Shown: piece after piece, positions 1 to 8,999 of the stretch
Layout of the letters: each line of letters begins with the position of its first letter
Position numbering within the stretch: position 1 is the first letter of the stretch
NCBI GenBank assembly: GCA_002049495.1
Contig: LLYS01000008.1
Location: forward strand, 35,023-99,022
Direction of reading: 5' to 3'
Length of the DNA: 64,000 bases
Source of the DNA: Epsilonproteobacteria bacterium tcs-49
GTDB lineage: Bacteria; Campylobacterota; Campylobacteria; Campylobacterales; Sulfurovaceae
The notes under the pieces: generated by a model
Told to the model about the DNA's origin: nothing
Databases searched by the model: none
The model's input: only the letters and a program-made list of their open reading frames with translations
Translations under genes and position numbers: made by a program

Positions 1-673
1 TTGCTACGCGGTGACCATGACCGACCGCTTCATCTCCAAAACCGATCCGCAGCTTTATACGATGCAAAATAACAACCGCGAAGCGATCCTGCGGCAGCTG
101 CGCGAAGGAACGCTGCTGCTTTCGACCCACTACGGCGGCTGGGCGGCGGCGAGTAACTACTTCCGCGAAGACGGGATGAAGATCAAAGTGGTGATGAGCG
201 AGTCGATGATGGCGCAAGTTCGCGACTTTGAACGGATACTCGATAAAAAAAACAGTAACCAGGTGGAGGTGATCGATATCTCAAAGGGGCAGCTTGATAC
301 CTCCATCGCTATCGCCAACGCGCTGCTTGAGAAGGAGTCGGTGGCGATGATGGGGGATCGGGTATATAGTGACAAGCACCTTTATCCCGCGGAGTTTTTG
401 GGCAAGCGGGCCTATTTTAATAAAAACCCCTTTCAAATCGCATATAAAGCCAAACGCAACATCGTCGTGCTTTTTGTCCTTTATAAAGGGATCAACCGGT
501 ATGAGATGCGTTCACGCGTGATCGAGATGGAGCGTTTCAATGATGAAAAAGAAGCGATCGAAGGGGGGATCGGGGAGTATGTACGCTTTTTGACCGAGAT
601 CGTCAAAGCCCACCCCGAACAGTGGTTTAATTTTTATAACTTTTGGAGCAGATATGAAGTTGACAATCGATAA
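1..673 (+). CDS. LpxL/HtrB-like lysophospholipid acyltransferase (5' end outside window)
   Basis: The frame is open to the left edge (codons from base 2 read C-Y-A-V-T before the first ATG at 11), so this is the C-terminal part of a longer gene. The visible protein carries an HYGGW block resembling the H-x4-D/E acyltransferase motif of the LpxL/LABLAT family, then the conserved MMGDR-type loop and a C-terminal NFYNFW segment typical of these membrane-associated enzymes. The family transfers an acyl chain from ACP to a lipid acceptor at the inner membrane. Aryl-polyene clusters commonly carry such an acyltransferase. It overlaps the next gene by 20 bases, so the two are translationally linked. 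The acceptor is not known; an arylpolyene-lipid or dialkylresorcinol acceptor is inference. Confidence 0.85.
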   Translation, partial: CYAVTMTDRFISKTDPQLYTMQNNNREAILRQLREGTLLLSTHYGGWAAASNYFREDGMKIKVVMSESMMAQVRDFERILDKKNSNQVEVIDISKGQLDTSIAIANALLEKESVAMMGDRVYSDKHLYPAEFLGKRAYFNKNPFQIAYKAKRNIVVLFVLYKGINRYEMRSRVIEMERFNDEKEAIEGGIGEYVRFLTEIVKAHPEQWFNFYNFWSRYEVDNR

Positions 674-2174
674 TACACATGTGAGTTTTGACCGGGTCCG
701 CGGCGCGACGGACGTGGCCCTTTCCGCGGATAAAAAGTTTTCCGCGGTGATAGAGCGTTCGCACGAGTTTTTAAACGAACAGATCAAAGAGGGGAAACCG
801 ATCTACGGCATTACGACGGGTTACGGCTCCTCGGGGAAAAACTACGTCAGTTACGAAGACGCCAAAACCCTGCAAAAAAACCTTTTCCGCTTTCACGGCT
901 GCGGGGTAGGCGAGAATCTGTCCAAAAAAGTGTGCCGCCATATGGTTCTTATCCGTATGATTTCACTCTCCAAAGGCTGCTCTGCGGTTTCGTTTGAACT
1001 GCTGCAGCGTTTTGAACTGCTTTTGCAAAAAGATATCATTCCCGTAATCCCTTCACAGGGGTCGGTGGGGGCCAGCGGGGATTTGACGCCCCTTTCCTAT
1101 ATCGCCGCCGTGATCGCGGGGGAGCGGGAAGTGTATTATCAGGGTGAAATCCTGCCGGCAAAAGCGGTGTATGAGAAGCTGGGGATCACCCCCTACGAGT
1201 TCAAACCCAAGGAGGCGCTGGCGGTGATGAACGGGACGGCGACCATGAGCGCTATCGCCCTTGATGCGATCGATGCCTTTGAAGGGGTGCTGGAAACGAT
1301 GGAATCTTTTGTCGCGGGGATGTATGAGTTGCTTTTAAGCGATGATACGCCCCTGGCGGAGTTTGTGCATCAGTCCAAACCCTTCGGCGGACAGATCCAA
1401 GCCGCCGCCAACGTAAGAAAAAAGATCGAAGGTTCCGGCTTGACCCACGGCAGGGATGACCGCTACGATAAGTTTTTTGCCGATAACGATCTCAATATCC
1501 AGGATACGTACTCCATCCGCTGCGCCCCGCAGGTGCTGGGAGTGGTCAGAGAGAATTTGGAACTGTCGAAACAGTGGGTGGAAACGGAGATCAACTCCAC
1601 CAACGATAACCCCCTGATCGACGGGCAAAACCGTATGATCTATACGTCGGGCAACTTTTACGGCGGCTTTGTCGCCCACGCGATGGATACGCTCAAGATC
1701 GCCGCGGCGAATTTGGCGGATCTGCTGGATAAGGAGTTTGCGCTGCTGGTGGATCACAAGTTCAACCGCGGTCTGGGGGAGAATTTGAAACTAAGTCAAG
1801 AACCCTACTACCACGGGTTCAAAGCGATGCAGATTACGCTGAGTTCTCTGAGTGCGGACGTGATTAAAAACACCACCGCCGCTTCGATCCACTCGCGGCC
1901 CACGGAATCGCTGAATCAGGATAAGGTGAGCATGGGGACCACCGCGGCAAACGATTTTGCCAAGATGATTCCCGAGCTGCACAATATGCTCTCCGTTGCG
2001 ATGATCGGGTTGATGCAGGGGGTCGATATCAGAGGGGTGGAGCAGGTTTCGCCTTTTTTAAAAGAGAGTTATACCAAAGTCAGGGCTTTGAGCGCACCTT
2101 TGTATGAGGATCGCCGTTTGGACGGGGATATCGCGGCGGTTAAAGCGCTGATTATCAAAGGGGAGTTGCGATGA
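654..2174 (+). CDS. MIO-type aromatic amino acid ammonia-lyase (HAL/PAL/TAL family)
   Basis: The 506-aa protein has the hallmark ASGDLTPLS segment; A140-S141-G142 should cyclise to the MIO electrophile. The catalytic tyrosine lies in YGITTGYG (Y51). Family members deaminate His, Phe or Tyr to the cinnamate-type acid. In flexirubin and aryl-polyene clusters such a lyase supplies the aryl starter. The residues at the known selectivity position read F80-H81 (in LFRFHGCG), unlike S-H of histidases, H-L of Rhodobacter-type tyrosine lyases or F-L of plant-type phenylalanine lyases, so the substrate cannot be assigned. It starts inside the upstream gene, and its stop overlaps the next start by 4 bases (ATGA). 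The pathway context argues against plain histidine catabolism. Confidence 0.92.
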   Translation: MKLTIDNTHVSFDRVRGATDVALSADKKFSAVIERSHEFLNEQIKEGKPIYGITTGYGSSGKNYVSYEDAKTLQKNLFRFHGCGVGENLSKKVCRHMVLIRMISLSKGCSAVSFELLQRFELLLQKDIIPVIPSQGSVGASGDLTPLSYIAAVIAGEREVYYQGEILPAKAVYEKLGITPYEFKPKEALAVMNGTATMSAIALDAIDAFEGVLETMESFVAGMYELLLSDDTPLAEFVHQSKPFGGQIQAAANVRKKIEGSGLTHGRDDRYDKFFADNDLNIQDTYSIRCAPQVLGVVRENLELSKQWVETEINSTNDNPLIDGQNRMIYTSGNFYGGFVAHAMDTLKIAAANLADLLDKEFALLVDHKFNRGLGENLKLSQEPYYHGFKAMQITLSSLSADVIKNTTAASIHSRPTESLNQDKVSMGTTAANDFAKMIPELHNMLSVAMIGLMQGVDIRGVEQVSPFLKESYTKVRALSAPLYEDRRLDGDIAAVKALIIKGELR

Positions 2175-2866
2175 AAACGGTATTGGTAACGGGGGCGACG
2201 GGTGCCATAGGCGAAGCGATCGTCAAAGAGTTTGCCGCGATGGGCTATTTCGTGTATATCCACTACAACTCCAATGAAGCCAAAGCGCAGAACCTGCTCG
2301 AAGCTATCGACGGAAACGGGGAAGTTACGGGCTTTAACCTGCGGGACAAGGAGTCTGTGGAAAGCGCGTTGGAAAAGCTGGAGGTGGATATCCTTGTTAA
2401 TAACGCGGGCATCATCAAGGATAATCTGTTTTTCTTCATGGAGGATGAGCAGTGGTTTGATGTGATCGATACCAACTTAAACGGGGTTTATTACGTCACG
2501 AAGCAGCTTGCGAAAAAGATGATCGCCAAGAAAGCGGGATCGATCGTCAACGTCACCTCCATCTCCGGACTCGTGGGCAACGCAGGACAGACCAACTACT
2601 CCGCGTCCAAAGGGGGCGTGATCGCTTTTACCAAGGCGCTCAGCGCCGAACTGGCCCGCTACGGTATCCGCGTCAACGCCGTGGCTCCCGGGGTGATCGA
2701 ATCGGAGATGACCGAGGGGCTCGATACCAAAGCGATGAAAAAAGCGATCCCCGCCAATCGCCTGGGCAAACCCGAAGAGGTGGCCGAAGCGGTAGGCTTT
2801 TTGGGGGATCGGGGCAGCTACATCAACGGCACGGTGCTTACGGTCAGCGGAGGCATGGTCCGATAA
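2171..2866 (+). CDS. FabG-like 3-oxoacyl-ACP reductase (SDR)
   Basis: A 231-aa classical short-chain dehydrogenase. The TGATGAIG cofactor loop is at residues 7-14, NNAG at 77-80, and the catalytic set is S130, Y143 and K147 in YSASK, with the 13-residue Ser-Tyr spacing of FabG. Such enzymes reduce 3-oxoacyl-ACP with NADPH. Inside this cluster the likely job is ketoreduction during polyene chain extension rather than housekeeping fatty acid synthesis. It overlaps the ammonia-lyase stop by 4 bases and is followed after 7 bases by the LolA-like gene, so it is co-translated. No dehydratase is visible in the window; it would be expected upstream. Confidence 0.9.
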   Translation: MKTVLVTGATGAIGEAIVKEFAAMGYFVYIHYNSNEAKAQNLLEAIDGNGEVTGFNLRDKESVESALEKLEVDILVNNAGIIKDNLFFFMEDEQWFDVIDTNLNGVYYVTKQLAKKMIAKKAGSIVNVTSISGLVGNAGQTNYSASKGGVIAFTKALSAELARYGIRVNAVAPGVIESEMTEGLDTKAMKKAIPANRLGKPEEVAEAVGFLGDRGSYINGTVLTVSGGMVR

Positions 2867-2873
2867 AGGAAAA

Positions 2874-3350
2874 GTGATGGCAAAGGTGGTGTTGACGCTG
2901 CTGCTTGCGGCGCTGAGTCTGTACGGTTTTGAGTTTCAAGAGAAGCGCTATATCAGCGCTTTGGATATGAGCGTGGTCGCCAAGGGGGAGGCGGATTTTG
3001 AAAAGGAGCGCATCATCTTGCGCTACAACGCTCCCCAAAAGCGTACGATCCGCTTAAACGAAACGGGGATGCGGATCGTGACGGAAAACTCCGTCCAGGA
3101 GTTGGACTATGAAAAAAACCCCAAGATGCGCTACGTGTATCTATTGATGCGCGCGGTCTACAGCGGGGATTTCTCCGCTTTGAAACGCCACTTCAATGAA
3201 CGCGTGGAGGGTAAGAAACGGATATATCTGCCAAAGCAAGAAAGCGGCGCCTACTTTTCTCAAATTCTTCTCAAGCTGGAGCAAAAACGCGTGAAACTGC
3301 TGCGTATAGAGATGAAAAACGGGGACAGGGTAAGTATTGAAACCCTTTAA
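2874..3350 (+). CDS. LolA-like outer-membrane lipoprotein carrier domain protein
   Basis: A 158-aa secreted protein. An N-terminal hydrophobic stretch (about residues 5-18, LTLLLAALSLYG) reads as a signal peptide, followed by a beta-rich domain resembling the short LolA-like proteins of aryl-polyene clusters. It probably carries a lipidic product through the periplasm together with the MMPL exporter encoded directly downstream. Translation can start at GTG 2874 or, with better spacing from AAAGGA, at ATG 2877. Its 3' end overlaps the exporter start by 14 bases. Sequence similarity to true LolA is weak by eye; the assignment leans on signal peptide, size and context. Confidence 0.72.
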   Translation: MMAKVVLTLLLAALSLYGFEFQEKRYISALDMSVVAKGEADFEKERIILRYNAPQKRTIRLNETGMRIVTENSVQELDYEKNPKMRYVYLLMRAVYSGDFSALKRHFNERVEGKKRIYLPKQESGAYFSQILLKLEQKRVKLLRIEMKNGDRVSIETL

Positions 3351-5439
3351 ACACCTGCCCGTTTTGCTGCTGTTGCTGGCGGTGGTGCTGCTGTATCTGC
3401 CGCTGCAAGAGCGCATGGAACTTTCGACGAAGGTTATCGATATCCTGCCGCAAAGCGAGGCTAAACGCCACTATGAACTCCTGCAGCGTTTTGAGGGGAC
3501 GAAACTGCTTTACGTGGCGGTCAAAGGCGAGGATGAGAGCGCTTTAGGGCGCCTGGAAGAGTTTACGAAAAAGGTGCTGGAACTCCCCTTCGTCACCAAG
3601 CGGCAGGTGCGGCATACGGGGGCGGCTTACCGCCGTTACCTGCGGGAGTATCGATACTACACGACACCTCTGGAACAACCCCCGCAAGATTACGGGAAAT
3701 ACTTTGCCAAGGAGCGGGAGCGGTTGATGCAAAACCCCTTTTACTCCGGTCCCGACTCCATGGATCCACTGGGAATTTTCCCGCAAAAACCCGCCCCCAA
3801 GCCGCCTTTTTCTTTGAAAAACGGAGCTCCCTACCTGCAGGGATACGGCTATTTTACCCTTCTGCAGCTGCACCCCGGGGCCAATGCGGATTACGCAACG
3901 ATCTATGACGCCGTCCAAAGCCAAGGGGAAACGATAGAGGGGCTGCTGCTGTACAGTCCGCTATTTTATCACGTGGAAAACGCCAGGGCGATCAAGTCGC
4001 AGGTGCATCTGATCATGGCGATCGCGGCCGGCGTTTTGTTTGTACTGTATATTCTGCTTATCCGCAACGTATGGCTTTTGCTGCAAACGGTAACGGCTTT
4101 GGCGACGAGTTCGCTGTTGGCGCTGCTGGTGTTGGGATCGATCTATGGCAAACTCTCTATTTTCGTCGCGGTCTTTGGCGTCTCCCTTACCGCCGTTGCG
4201 ATCGATTATATGTTCCACCACTATACCCACGGATTCTACGCCTCCAGGCGCGGCTTTAACCGTGAAGTATTCGCGGGATACCTGACGACGGCGGGGAGTT
4301 TTTGCATCATCGCGGCGGTTGATTTTACCCTGATTCGTCAGATTGCACTTTTTGCGGCGGTGAGTCTGAGCGTTGCGTATCTGCACTTTAGCTTTCTGTT
4401 TCCCCGTATGGGGTTTGCTCCGCCAAAGCTCTATGCGGCTTTTGAACCCCGGGGGCGCCGGGGCATCTCCCCGATCTATTTTCTGGGGTTTGCGCTGCTG
4501 CTTACTCCCGCCTTGCCGCATATCTCTTTCAACACCGATCTGCGTCAGCTTGATTATGAAAACACCCCTTTGCGGCTAAAAGAGGAGTTTTTCGCCCGGG
4601 GGTTGCAGCACCGAAAGCAAACAGCGTTTTTACTGGAGGCTCAAACCCTTGAACAGCTGGTGCAGCGTGCCCGGGCATACGGGGCGAAACCCGGGATCTC
4701 ACTGCCTTTGGCTACGGTGTTGGACCGGCAGCGGTACACAAAGCGCAAAGCGCGCCTGAAGGGGATGGATTTTAAAACCATAAAGGCAAACATGTTGCGC
4801 GCGGCGCAAGCGCAGGGTTTTGCGCCGCAGCGTTTCGCAAAAGCCTACGAAGCACGGCGGCTTTTCCCTCCGCCCTATGAGCTTACTCTTACGCGGTTGC
4901 AAAAGCTTGGCTTTGATGTGATACAATACGGTAATCGATTTTATACCCGGGGCAGCGCAACGGTCGATTATGCGGCGTTGCAAGGGTTGCGGGGGGTGAC
5001 TCCCGTTTCAGCGGGTCGGCTTTTTGCCCGCGCCTTTGAGGGGGTGTATGAACAGCTTTTTCTCTACGGGGCGGCGTCGGCGCTTTTTGTCTTTGCGATG
5101 CTTTGGCTCAGCTGCAAACGGCGGATCGCGGAAGCTTTGGGGTACCTGCTGCCCCCGCTTGGGGTGATAGCGCTTTACGGGGCGCTGTTTGAATTGAACG
5201 TTTTGATGGTTTTTATGGGCTTTGTGATCCTGGCCGTGGGGATCGATTATTCGATCTATATGGCGCACCGAAGGGATAGGGCGACGATGCAGGCGGTGGG
5301 GTATTCGCTGATTAGTACCTTTGCCGGGTTCGGGGTTTTGGTTTTTAGCTCCGTAAACGCCCTGTACTCCATAGGGATAATAGCGGTGCTGGGCATAGGG
5401 ACGATAGCGGTGACGGTAAGTTTGAGCAAGAAAGGATAG
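3337..5439 (+). CDS. MMPL/RND-family lipid exporter
   Basis: A 700-aa inner-membrane protein with two repeats. Each starts with one membrane helix (about residues 5-22 and around 570), followed by a periplasmic domain and a block of about five helices (about 225-370 and 570-695). The duplicated motif around VAIDYMFHHYTHG and VGIDYSIYMAHRR is typical of MMPL-type proton-driven lipid transporters. Such a protein is a standard member of aryl-polyene and xanthomonadin clusters, where it is thought to move the pigment lipid outward. It starts at a TTG inside the LolA-like gene. It is slightly short for the family (about 750-800 aa) but no break is seen. Confidence 0.88.
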   Translation: MKPFKHLPVLLLLLAVVLLYLPLQERMELSTKVIDILPQSEAKRHYELLQRFEGTKLLYVAVKGEDESALGRLEEFTKKVLELPFVTKRQVRHTGAAYRRYLREYRYYTTPLEQPPQDYGKYFAKERERLMQNPFYSGPDSMDPLGIFPQKPAPKPPFSLKNGAPYLQGYGYFTLLQLHPGANADYATIYDAVQSQGETIEGLLLYSPLFYHVENARAIKSQVHLIMAIAAGVLFVLYILLIRNVWLLLQTVTALATSSLLALLVLGSIYGKLSIFVAVFGVSLTAVAIDYMFHHYTHGFYASRRGFNREVFAGYLTTAGSFCIIAAVDFTLIRQIALFAAVSLSVAYLHFSFLFPRMGFAPPKLYAAFEPRGRRGISPIYFLGFALLLTPALPHISFNTDLRQLDYENTPLRLKEEFFARGLQHRKQTAFLLEAQTLEQLVQRARAYGAKPGISLPLATVLDRQRYTKRKARLKGMDFKTIKANMLRAAQAQGFAPQRFAKAYEARRLFPPPYELTLTRLQKLGFDVIQYGNRFYTRGSATVDYAALQGLRGVTPVSAGRLFARAFEGVYEQLFLYGAASALFVFAMLWLSCKRRIAEALGYLLPPLGVIALYGALFELNVLMVFMGFVILAVGIDYSIYMAHRRDRATMQAVGYSLISTFAGFGVLVFSSVNALYSIGIIAVLGIGTIAVTVSLSKKG

Positions 5440-5441
5440 AA

Positions 5442-6653
5442 GTGCGGATACGGTATATTCACGATAGCGGCAAGGAGGAGATCTTTCCGATCGATAAAGA
5501 TGCTATGTGCAACCCGGCGCTGGAGGGGAAACTGTTTTACCTCGACGCCGAATCCAAGCTGCAAAGCGCGCTGGATTTTTTTACGGCATATTTCAGCCGG
5601 GCCAAAAGCGTTTTGCTCGATACCTCCAATAAGCAGACCCTGCAAAAGGTTCGCGAACTCGGGGTCGCTTCCTACCGCGGCGGGGAAAAAAGCAAAAGCT
5701 TCTTAGAGGAGATACCGTTTCGTACTATGCTCTTTACCTCCGGCAGTACCGGGGAAGCGACGGGGGCGTTTAAAAGTGCCCAAAACCTCGAAAGCGAACT
5801 GCACAGTTTGCAAAAGCTCGTGCAAGCGCACCGTATCGAACAGGTGGTCGTCACCGTTCCCTTCGTCCATATCTACGGGATACTGGCGGGGTTGCTGCTA
5901 CCGCATTTTCTTGATCTGGATATCGTGTTTAAAGAGCACTTCCTCCCCGCGGATCTGGCGGCACTGCAGGATCGTCCCACATTGGTGGTTACGACACCGC
6001 TTTATATCAAATCCCTGCAAAAACTGGCGTTGGAACAGCGCTTTGAACACAGTTGCTTTCTTAGCTCCACCGCTCCGCTTGATTCCAAAATCGCCGGGGC
6101 TTTTGTCCGGCATTACGATTGTGCATTGATCCAGATATTTGGTTCCACGGAAACGGGAGGGATCGCCTATAAAGAGCGCGACGACTCCCTTTGGCGTCCG
6201 CTGGAGAGGGTGGAGATCACGCGAAATGCAAAGGGGCTATTGCGGGTGCGTTCGCCCTTTGTTTCCCAAACGCTGCTAGACGGAGAGTTGCGGCAAACGG
6301 GAGGAGAGGTACAAACTTTTGATTATATCCGAATGGAAAAGGAGGGGTTTGAACTGATCGGGCGCGATTCCAAAATCGTCAAGATCGCGGGCAAGCGCTA
6401 CTCGACGCAGCAGATGGAGGATATCCTGGAAGCTATCGAGGGGATCGAACGCGCCCTTGTGCAGGTGGAGTATCTCAAAGAATCCCTGCGCGGCGAAAAG
6501 CTGCAGATCTATCTGCAAAGCCCGAGGGAGTGGAAAACCAAACAGATACGTGATATTTTGCAAAAGAATTTGAGCAATATCCACTTTACGATCGAACTGC
6601 ACCGCGTAGACGAGATCCCCGTCAGCCAGATGGGGAAAAAGCTTGCGCTGTAG
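5442..6653 (+). CDS. AMP-forming acyl/aryl acid ligase (ANL superfamily)
   Basis: A 403-aa ligase starting at GTG, 3 bases after the exporter stop. The phosphate loop TSGSTGEATG lies at residues 99-108, the A5 motif reads FGSTETGG, the hinge region GRDSKIVKIAGKR is present, and the C-terminal catalytic lysine is in MGKKLAL at the extreme end. These enzymes activate a carboxylic acid as acyl-AMP and load it on CoA or the phosphopantetheine of an ACP. With the ammonia-lyase in the same operon, the natural reading is activation of the cinnamate-like starter and loading on the cluster ACP. It is shorter than standard acyl-CoA synthetases (about 500 aa), as aryl-polyene ligases usually are. Confidence 0.87.
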   Translation: MRIRYIHDSGKEEIFPIDKDAMCNPALEGKLFYLDAESKLQSALDFFTAYFSRAKSVLLDTSNKQTLQKVRELGVASYRGGEKSKSFLEEIPFRTMLFTSGSTGEATGAFKSAQNLESELHSLQKLVQAHRIEQVVVTVPFVHIYGILAGLLLPHFLDLDIVFKEHFLPADLAALQDRPTLVVTTPLYIKSLQKLALEQRFEHSCFLSSTAPLDSKIAGAFVRHYDCALIQIFGSTETGGIAYKERDDSLWRPLERVEITRNAKGLLRVRSPFVSQTLLDGELRQTGGEVQTFDYIRMEKEGFELIGRDSKIVKIAGKRYSTQQMEDILEAIEGIERALVQVEYLKESLRGEKLQIYLQSPREWKTKQIRDILQKNLSNIHFTIELHRVDEIPVSQMGKKLAL

Positions 6654-6662
6654 GAGGCTTTG

Positions 6663-7568
6663 ATGTCCATAACGATTCATGCTCTTTCGCACAGTTACGG
6701 GGCGGATACGCCGGTGCTTCAGGGGATCGACCTTAGGATAAAAAAGGGTTCGCTTTTTGGATTGCTAGGTCCCAACGGAGCCGGGAAAACTACGCTGGTA
6801 TCGATTTTGAATACCCTGGTGAAGAAGGATTCGGGACGGGTTGAAGTGTGCGGGTATGACCTGGACAGCCAGGTGCAAAAGGTCAAAGCCTGCAGCGGGT
6901 ACGTACCCCAGGGCTACGCCTTTTATCCCCAGCTCAACGCCCGGGAAAACCTGGAGTTTTTTGCCGCGCTGCACGGTTTGCAAGGGGCCCGGATGCGTCG
7001 CCGCATCGAGTACGCCATCGAGGCGACGGCACTGGAGCAAAAGGCGCTGCAGAGGGCATATACCTACTCGGGGGGCTTGAAGCGGCGGCTCAATATCGCT
7101 ATCGGGTTACTCAACGATCCCCGGGTACTGTATCTGGATGAACCCACCGTGGGGATCGATCCCCAGTCGCGCCACTATATTTTGGAAGTGATCAAAAAGA
7201 TCAACCGCCGCAAGCAAACGACGATCGTGTATACCTCCCACTATATGGAAGAGATCGAGTACCTTTGTGACGAAGTTGCGATTTTAGACGGCGGGAAAGT
7301 ACTTTTGCAAAGCTCGGTTTCGGAGTTGACCAAGGCGGGCAGGGCCGCGACGCTTACGCTTTCGGGGCAGCCTGCGCAAGCTTGTGAAGGGGTGCGCTAT
7401 GAAAAGCGGCGGGCTTATGTGGACCTTTCGCGGGGGTACGATACGCTGCGCAGGTTTTTGAATCTGCTGGAAAAGGAGAGGATCGAAGTGCTGGATATGC
7501 AAAGCGGTCGGGGCGATCTGGAGCAGTTTTTCCTGCAAGTAACCAGTGAACGTTTAAGGGATGGATGA
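6663..7568 (+). CDS. ABC transporter ATP-binding protein (CcmA-type)
   Basis: A 301-aa ATPase. Walker [10 protein letters not shown] is at about residues 36-44, the signature reads YSGGLKRRL, Walker B plus catalytic Glu reads VLYLDEPT, and the H-loop is in TSHYMEE. I chose ATG 6663 because AGGAGG at 6652-6657 is correctly spaced from it; the in-frame TTG at 6660 is too close. The C-terminal third is an extension seen in export-type ATPases of drug and lipid transporters. It overlaps the permease gene by 4 bases. The pair probably exports a cluster product or flips an intermediate; direction and substrate are inferred from family and context. Confidence 0.9.
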   Translation: MSITIHALSHSYGADTPVLQGIDLRIKKGSLFGLLGPNGAGKTTLVSILNTLVKKDSGRVEVCGYDLDSQVQKVKACSGYVPQGYAFYPQLNARENLEFFAALHGLQGARMRRRIEYAIEATALEQKALQRAYTYSGGLKRRLNIAIGLLNDPRVLYLDEPTVGIDPQSRHYILEVIKKINRRKQTTIVYTSHYMEEIEYLCDEVAILDGGKVLLQSSVSELTKAGRAATLTLSGQPAQACEGVRYEKRRAYVDLSRGYDTLRRFLNLLEKERIEVLDMQSGRGDLEQFFLQVTSERLRDG

Positions 7569-8737
7569 TGCTGGGATATATCGTGAAAAAAGAGTTTACG
7601 CTGATCTTTCGGGATATCCACGCGCTTTTGGTCCTGTTTGTGATGCCCACGCTGTTTATTCTCATCATGTCCCTGGCGCTGCACGACAGTTATTCGCAAA
7701 AGATGGAGGTGAAGTTTCAAGTGGCTTTGCTTGAAAACGGGGAGGAGCAGCCTCTGGCATATACCATGCTTATGCAAAAGCTGCGTCAAAGCGGTACTTT
7801 TCACTTCCAAAGCGTCAAAAGCGAAAGCTCCCTCAAGGAGCTGCTGTATCAAAAAGGGTATGATTTCGCCGTTGCCTTTCCCGCGGATTTCAAACAGCGT
7901 TTGCAAAACGACAGGGAGAGTTTCCGGGCACGGTTTTTTGCCAGAAGCGACGTCAGCCCCCGCCAGATGGCGCTGTTAAAAGGGTTATACAGCACCAACG
8001 TTTCCAAGGTACTGCTTGAACAGGTCCTGGGATCGCTGGGGGTTAGTGCCGCGGAAAACGATATCGGCGACCGCATCGAAAGCCGCTACGTGTACAAACA
8101 AAACGACAAGGGTGCAAAACCCACCTCCGTGCAGCAAAGCGTCCCCGCGTGGCTCGTGTTTTCCATGTTTTTTATTTTGATTCCCATCTCCAACACCTTT
8201 ATCAACGAAAAGCGGTTGGGTACCATCGAGCGTATACGCAGTATCGATGTTTCCCTCTGGCCCATCCTTTTTGGCAAATTCCTGCCCTATTTCGTAATCA
8301 ACCAGATTCAGGTGGTATTGATGATCGCGGTGGGGTATTTTCTGGTACCGCTGCTTGGCGGCGACCGCCTGCAAATAGCGGGGAATCCGCTGCATATCGC
8401 TTTGATGGCGGCGGCCGTGAGCTTTGCCTCCATCTGTTTCGCTTTGCTGATCGCCAACATCAGCAAAACCACCGAGGAAGCCACCTCCATAGGGGGCGTA
8501 TCCAACATCATCCTCGCCGCGCTGGGCGGGATCATGGTACCCAAGTTCGTCATGCCCGAATTTATGCAGGAGGTGACGGAATACTCCCCTATGGCGTGGG
8601 CGCTGCAGGGGTTTTTGGAACTTTTCACCAGAGCGGGCGGCTTGTCAGATATCGCCGCCGATGCGGGAAAACTGCTTCTCTTTGGTATAATTAGCTTACT
8701 GTTATCGTTTTATATATTGCAAAAAGGGAGCCGATGA
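7565..8737 (+). CDS. ABC-2 type permease
   Basis: A 390-aa membrane subunit for the ATPase directly upstream. One helix near residues 17-38 is followed by an extracytoplasmic domain of about 140 residues, then a cluster of about five helices (about 195-385) with the ABC-2 family layout. In-frame ATG codons at 7565 and 7568 both overlap the ATPase stop. The stop overlaps the start of the ACP gene by 4 bases, so transporter and biosynthetic genes are translationally coupled. Similar permease pairs occur in flexirubin-type clusters; I do not know the cargo. Confidence 0.87.
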   Translation: MMLGYIVKKEFTLIFRDIHALLVLFVMPTLFILIMSLALHDSYSQKMEVKFQVALLENGEEQPLAYTMLMQKLRQSGTFHFQSVKSESSLKELLYQKGYDFAVAFPADFKQRLQNDRESFRARFFARSDVSPRQMALLKGLYSTNVSKVLLEQVLGSLGVSAAENDIGDRIESRYVYKQNDKGAKPTSVQQSVPAWLVFSMFFILIPISNTFINEKRLGTIERIRSIDVSLWPILFGKFLPYFVINQIQVVLMIAVGYFLVPLLGGDRLQIAGNPLHIALMAAAVSFASICFALLIANISKTTEEATSIGGVSNIILAALGGIMVPKFVMPEFMQEVTEYSPMAWALQGFLELFTRAGGLSDIAADAGKLLLFGIISLLLSFYILQKGSR

Positions 8738-8997
8738 AAGGGTCAGAAGATAGTGCGCTTAAACAGCGCTTGAAAGAGTTGATCGTTACGGAGTGTGAAA
8801 AGGAGATAGCCCCGGAAAGTATCGCCGATGAAGCGGTACTTTTTGAAGATGAGGCGTTGGAGTTGGATTCTATGGATGCGCTGCAGATATCCATGGGGTT
8901 GCAAAAGCATTTCGGTATCGAAATCAGCGATAGTAAAAAGTTGCGTAAAGTGATGGTTTCGATCAATACCCTGGCCGATCATATCCAGCCGGAGTAA
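8734..8997 (+). CDS. Acyl carrier protein
   Basis: An 87-aa acidic carrier protein with the phosphopantetheine attachment motif LELDSMDALQ; Ser46 should carry the prosthetic group. It sits between the ABC permease (4-base overlap) and the ketosynthase (2-base gap), so it is surely the dedicated carrier for polyene chain growth rather than the housekeeping AcpP. Aryl-polyene clusters usually encode two ACPs; a second may lie upstream of the window. No phosphopantetheinyl transferase is seen here. Confidence 0.92.
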   Translation: MKGSEDSALKQRLKELIVTECEKEIAPESIADEAVLFEDEALELDSMDALQISMGLQKHFGIEISDSKKLRKVMVSINTLADHIQPE

Positions 8998-8999
8998 CC

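Noticed and set aside
654..2174. Histidine utilisation gene hutH
   Set aside because: The lyase is in a pigment operon with no other hut gene and has a non-histidase selectivity pair.
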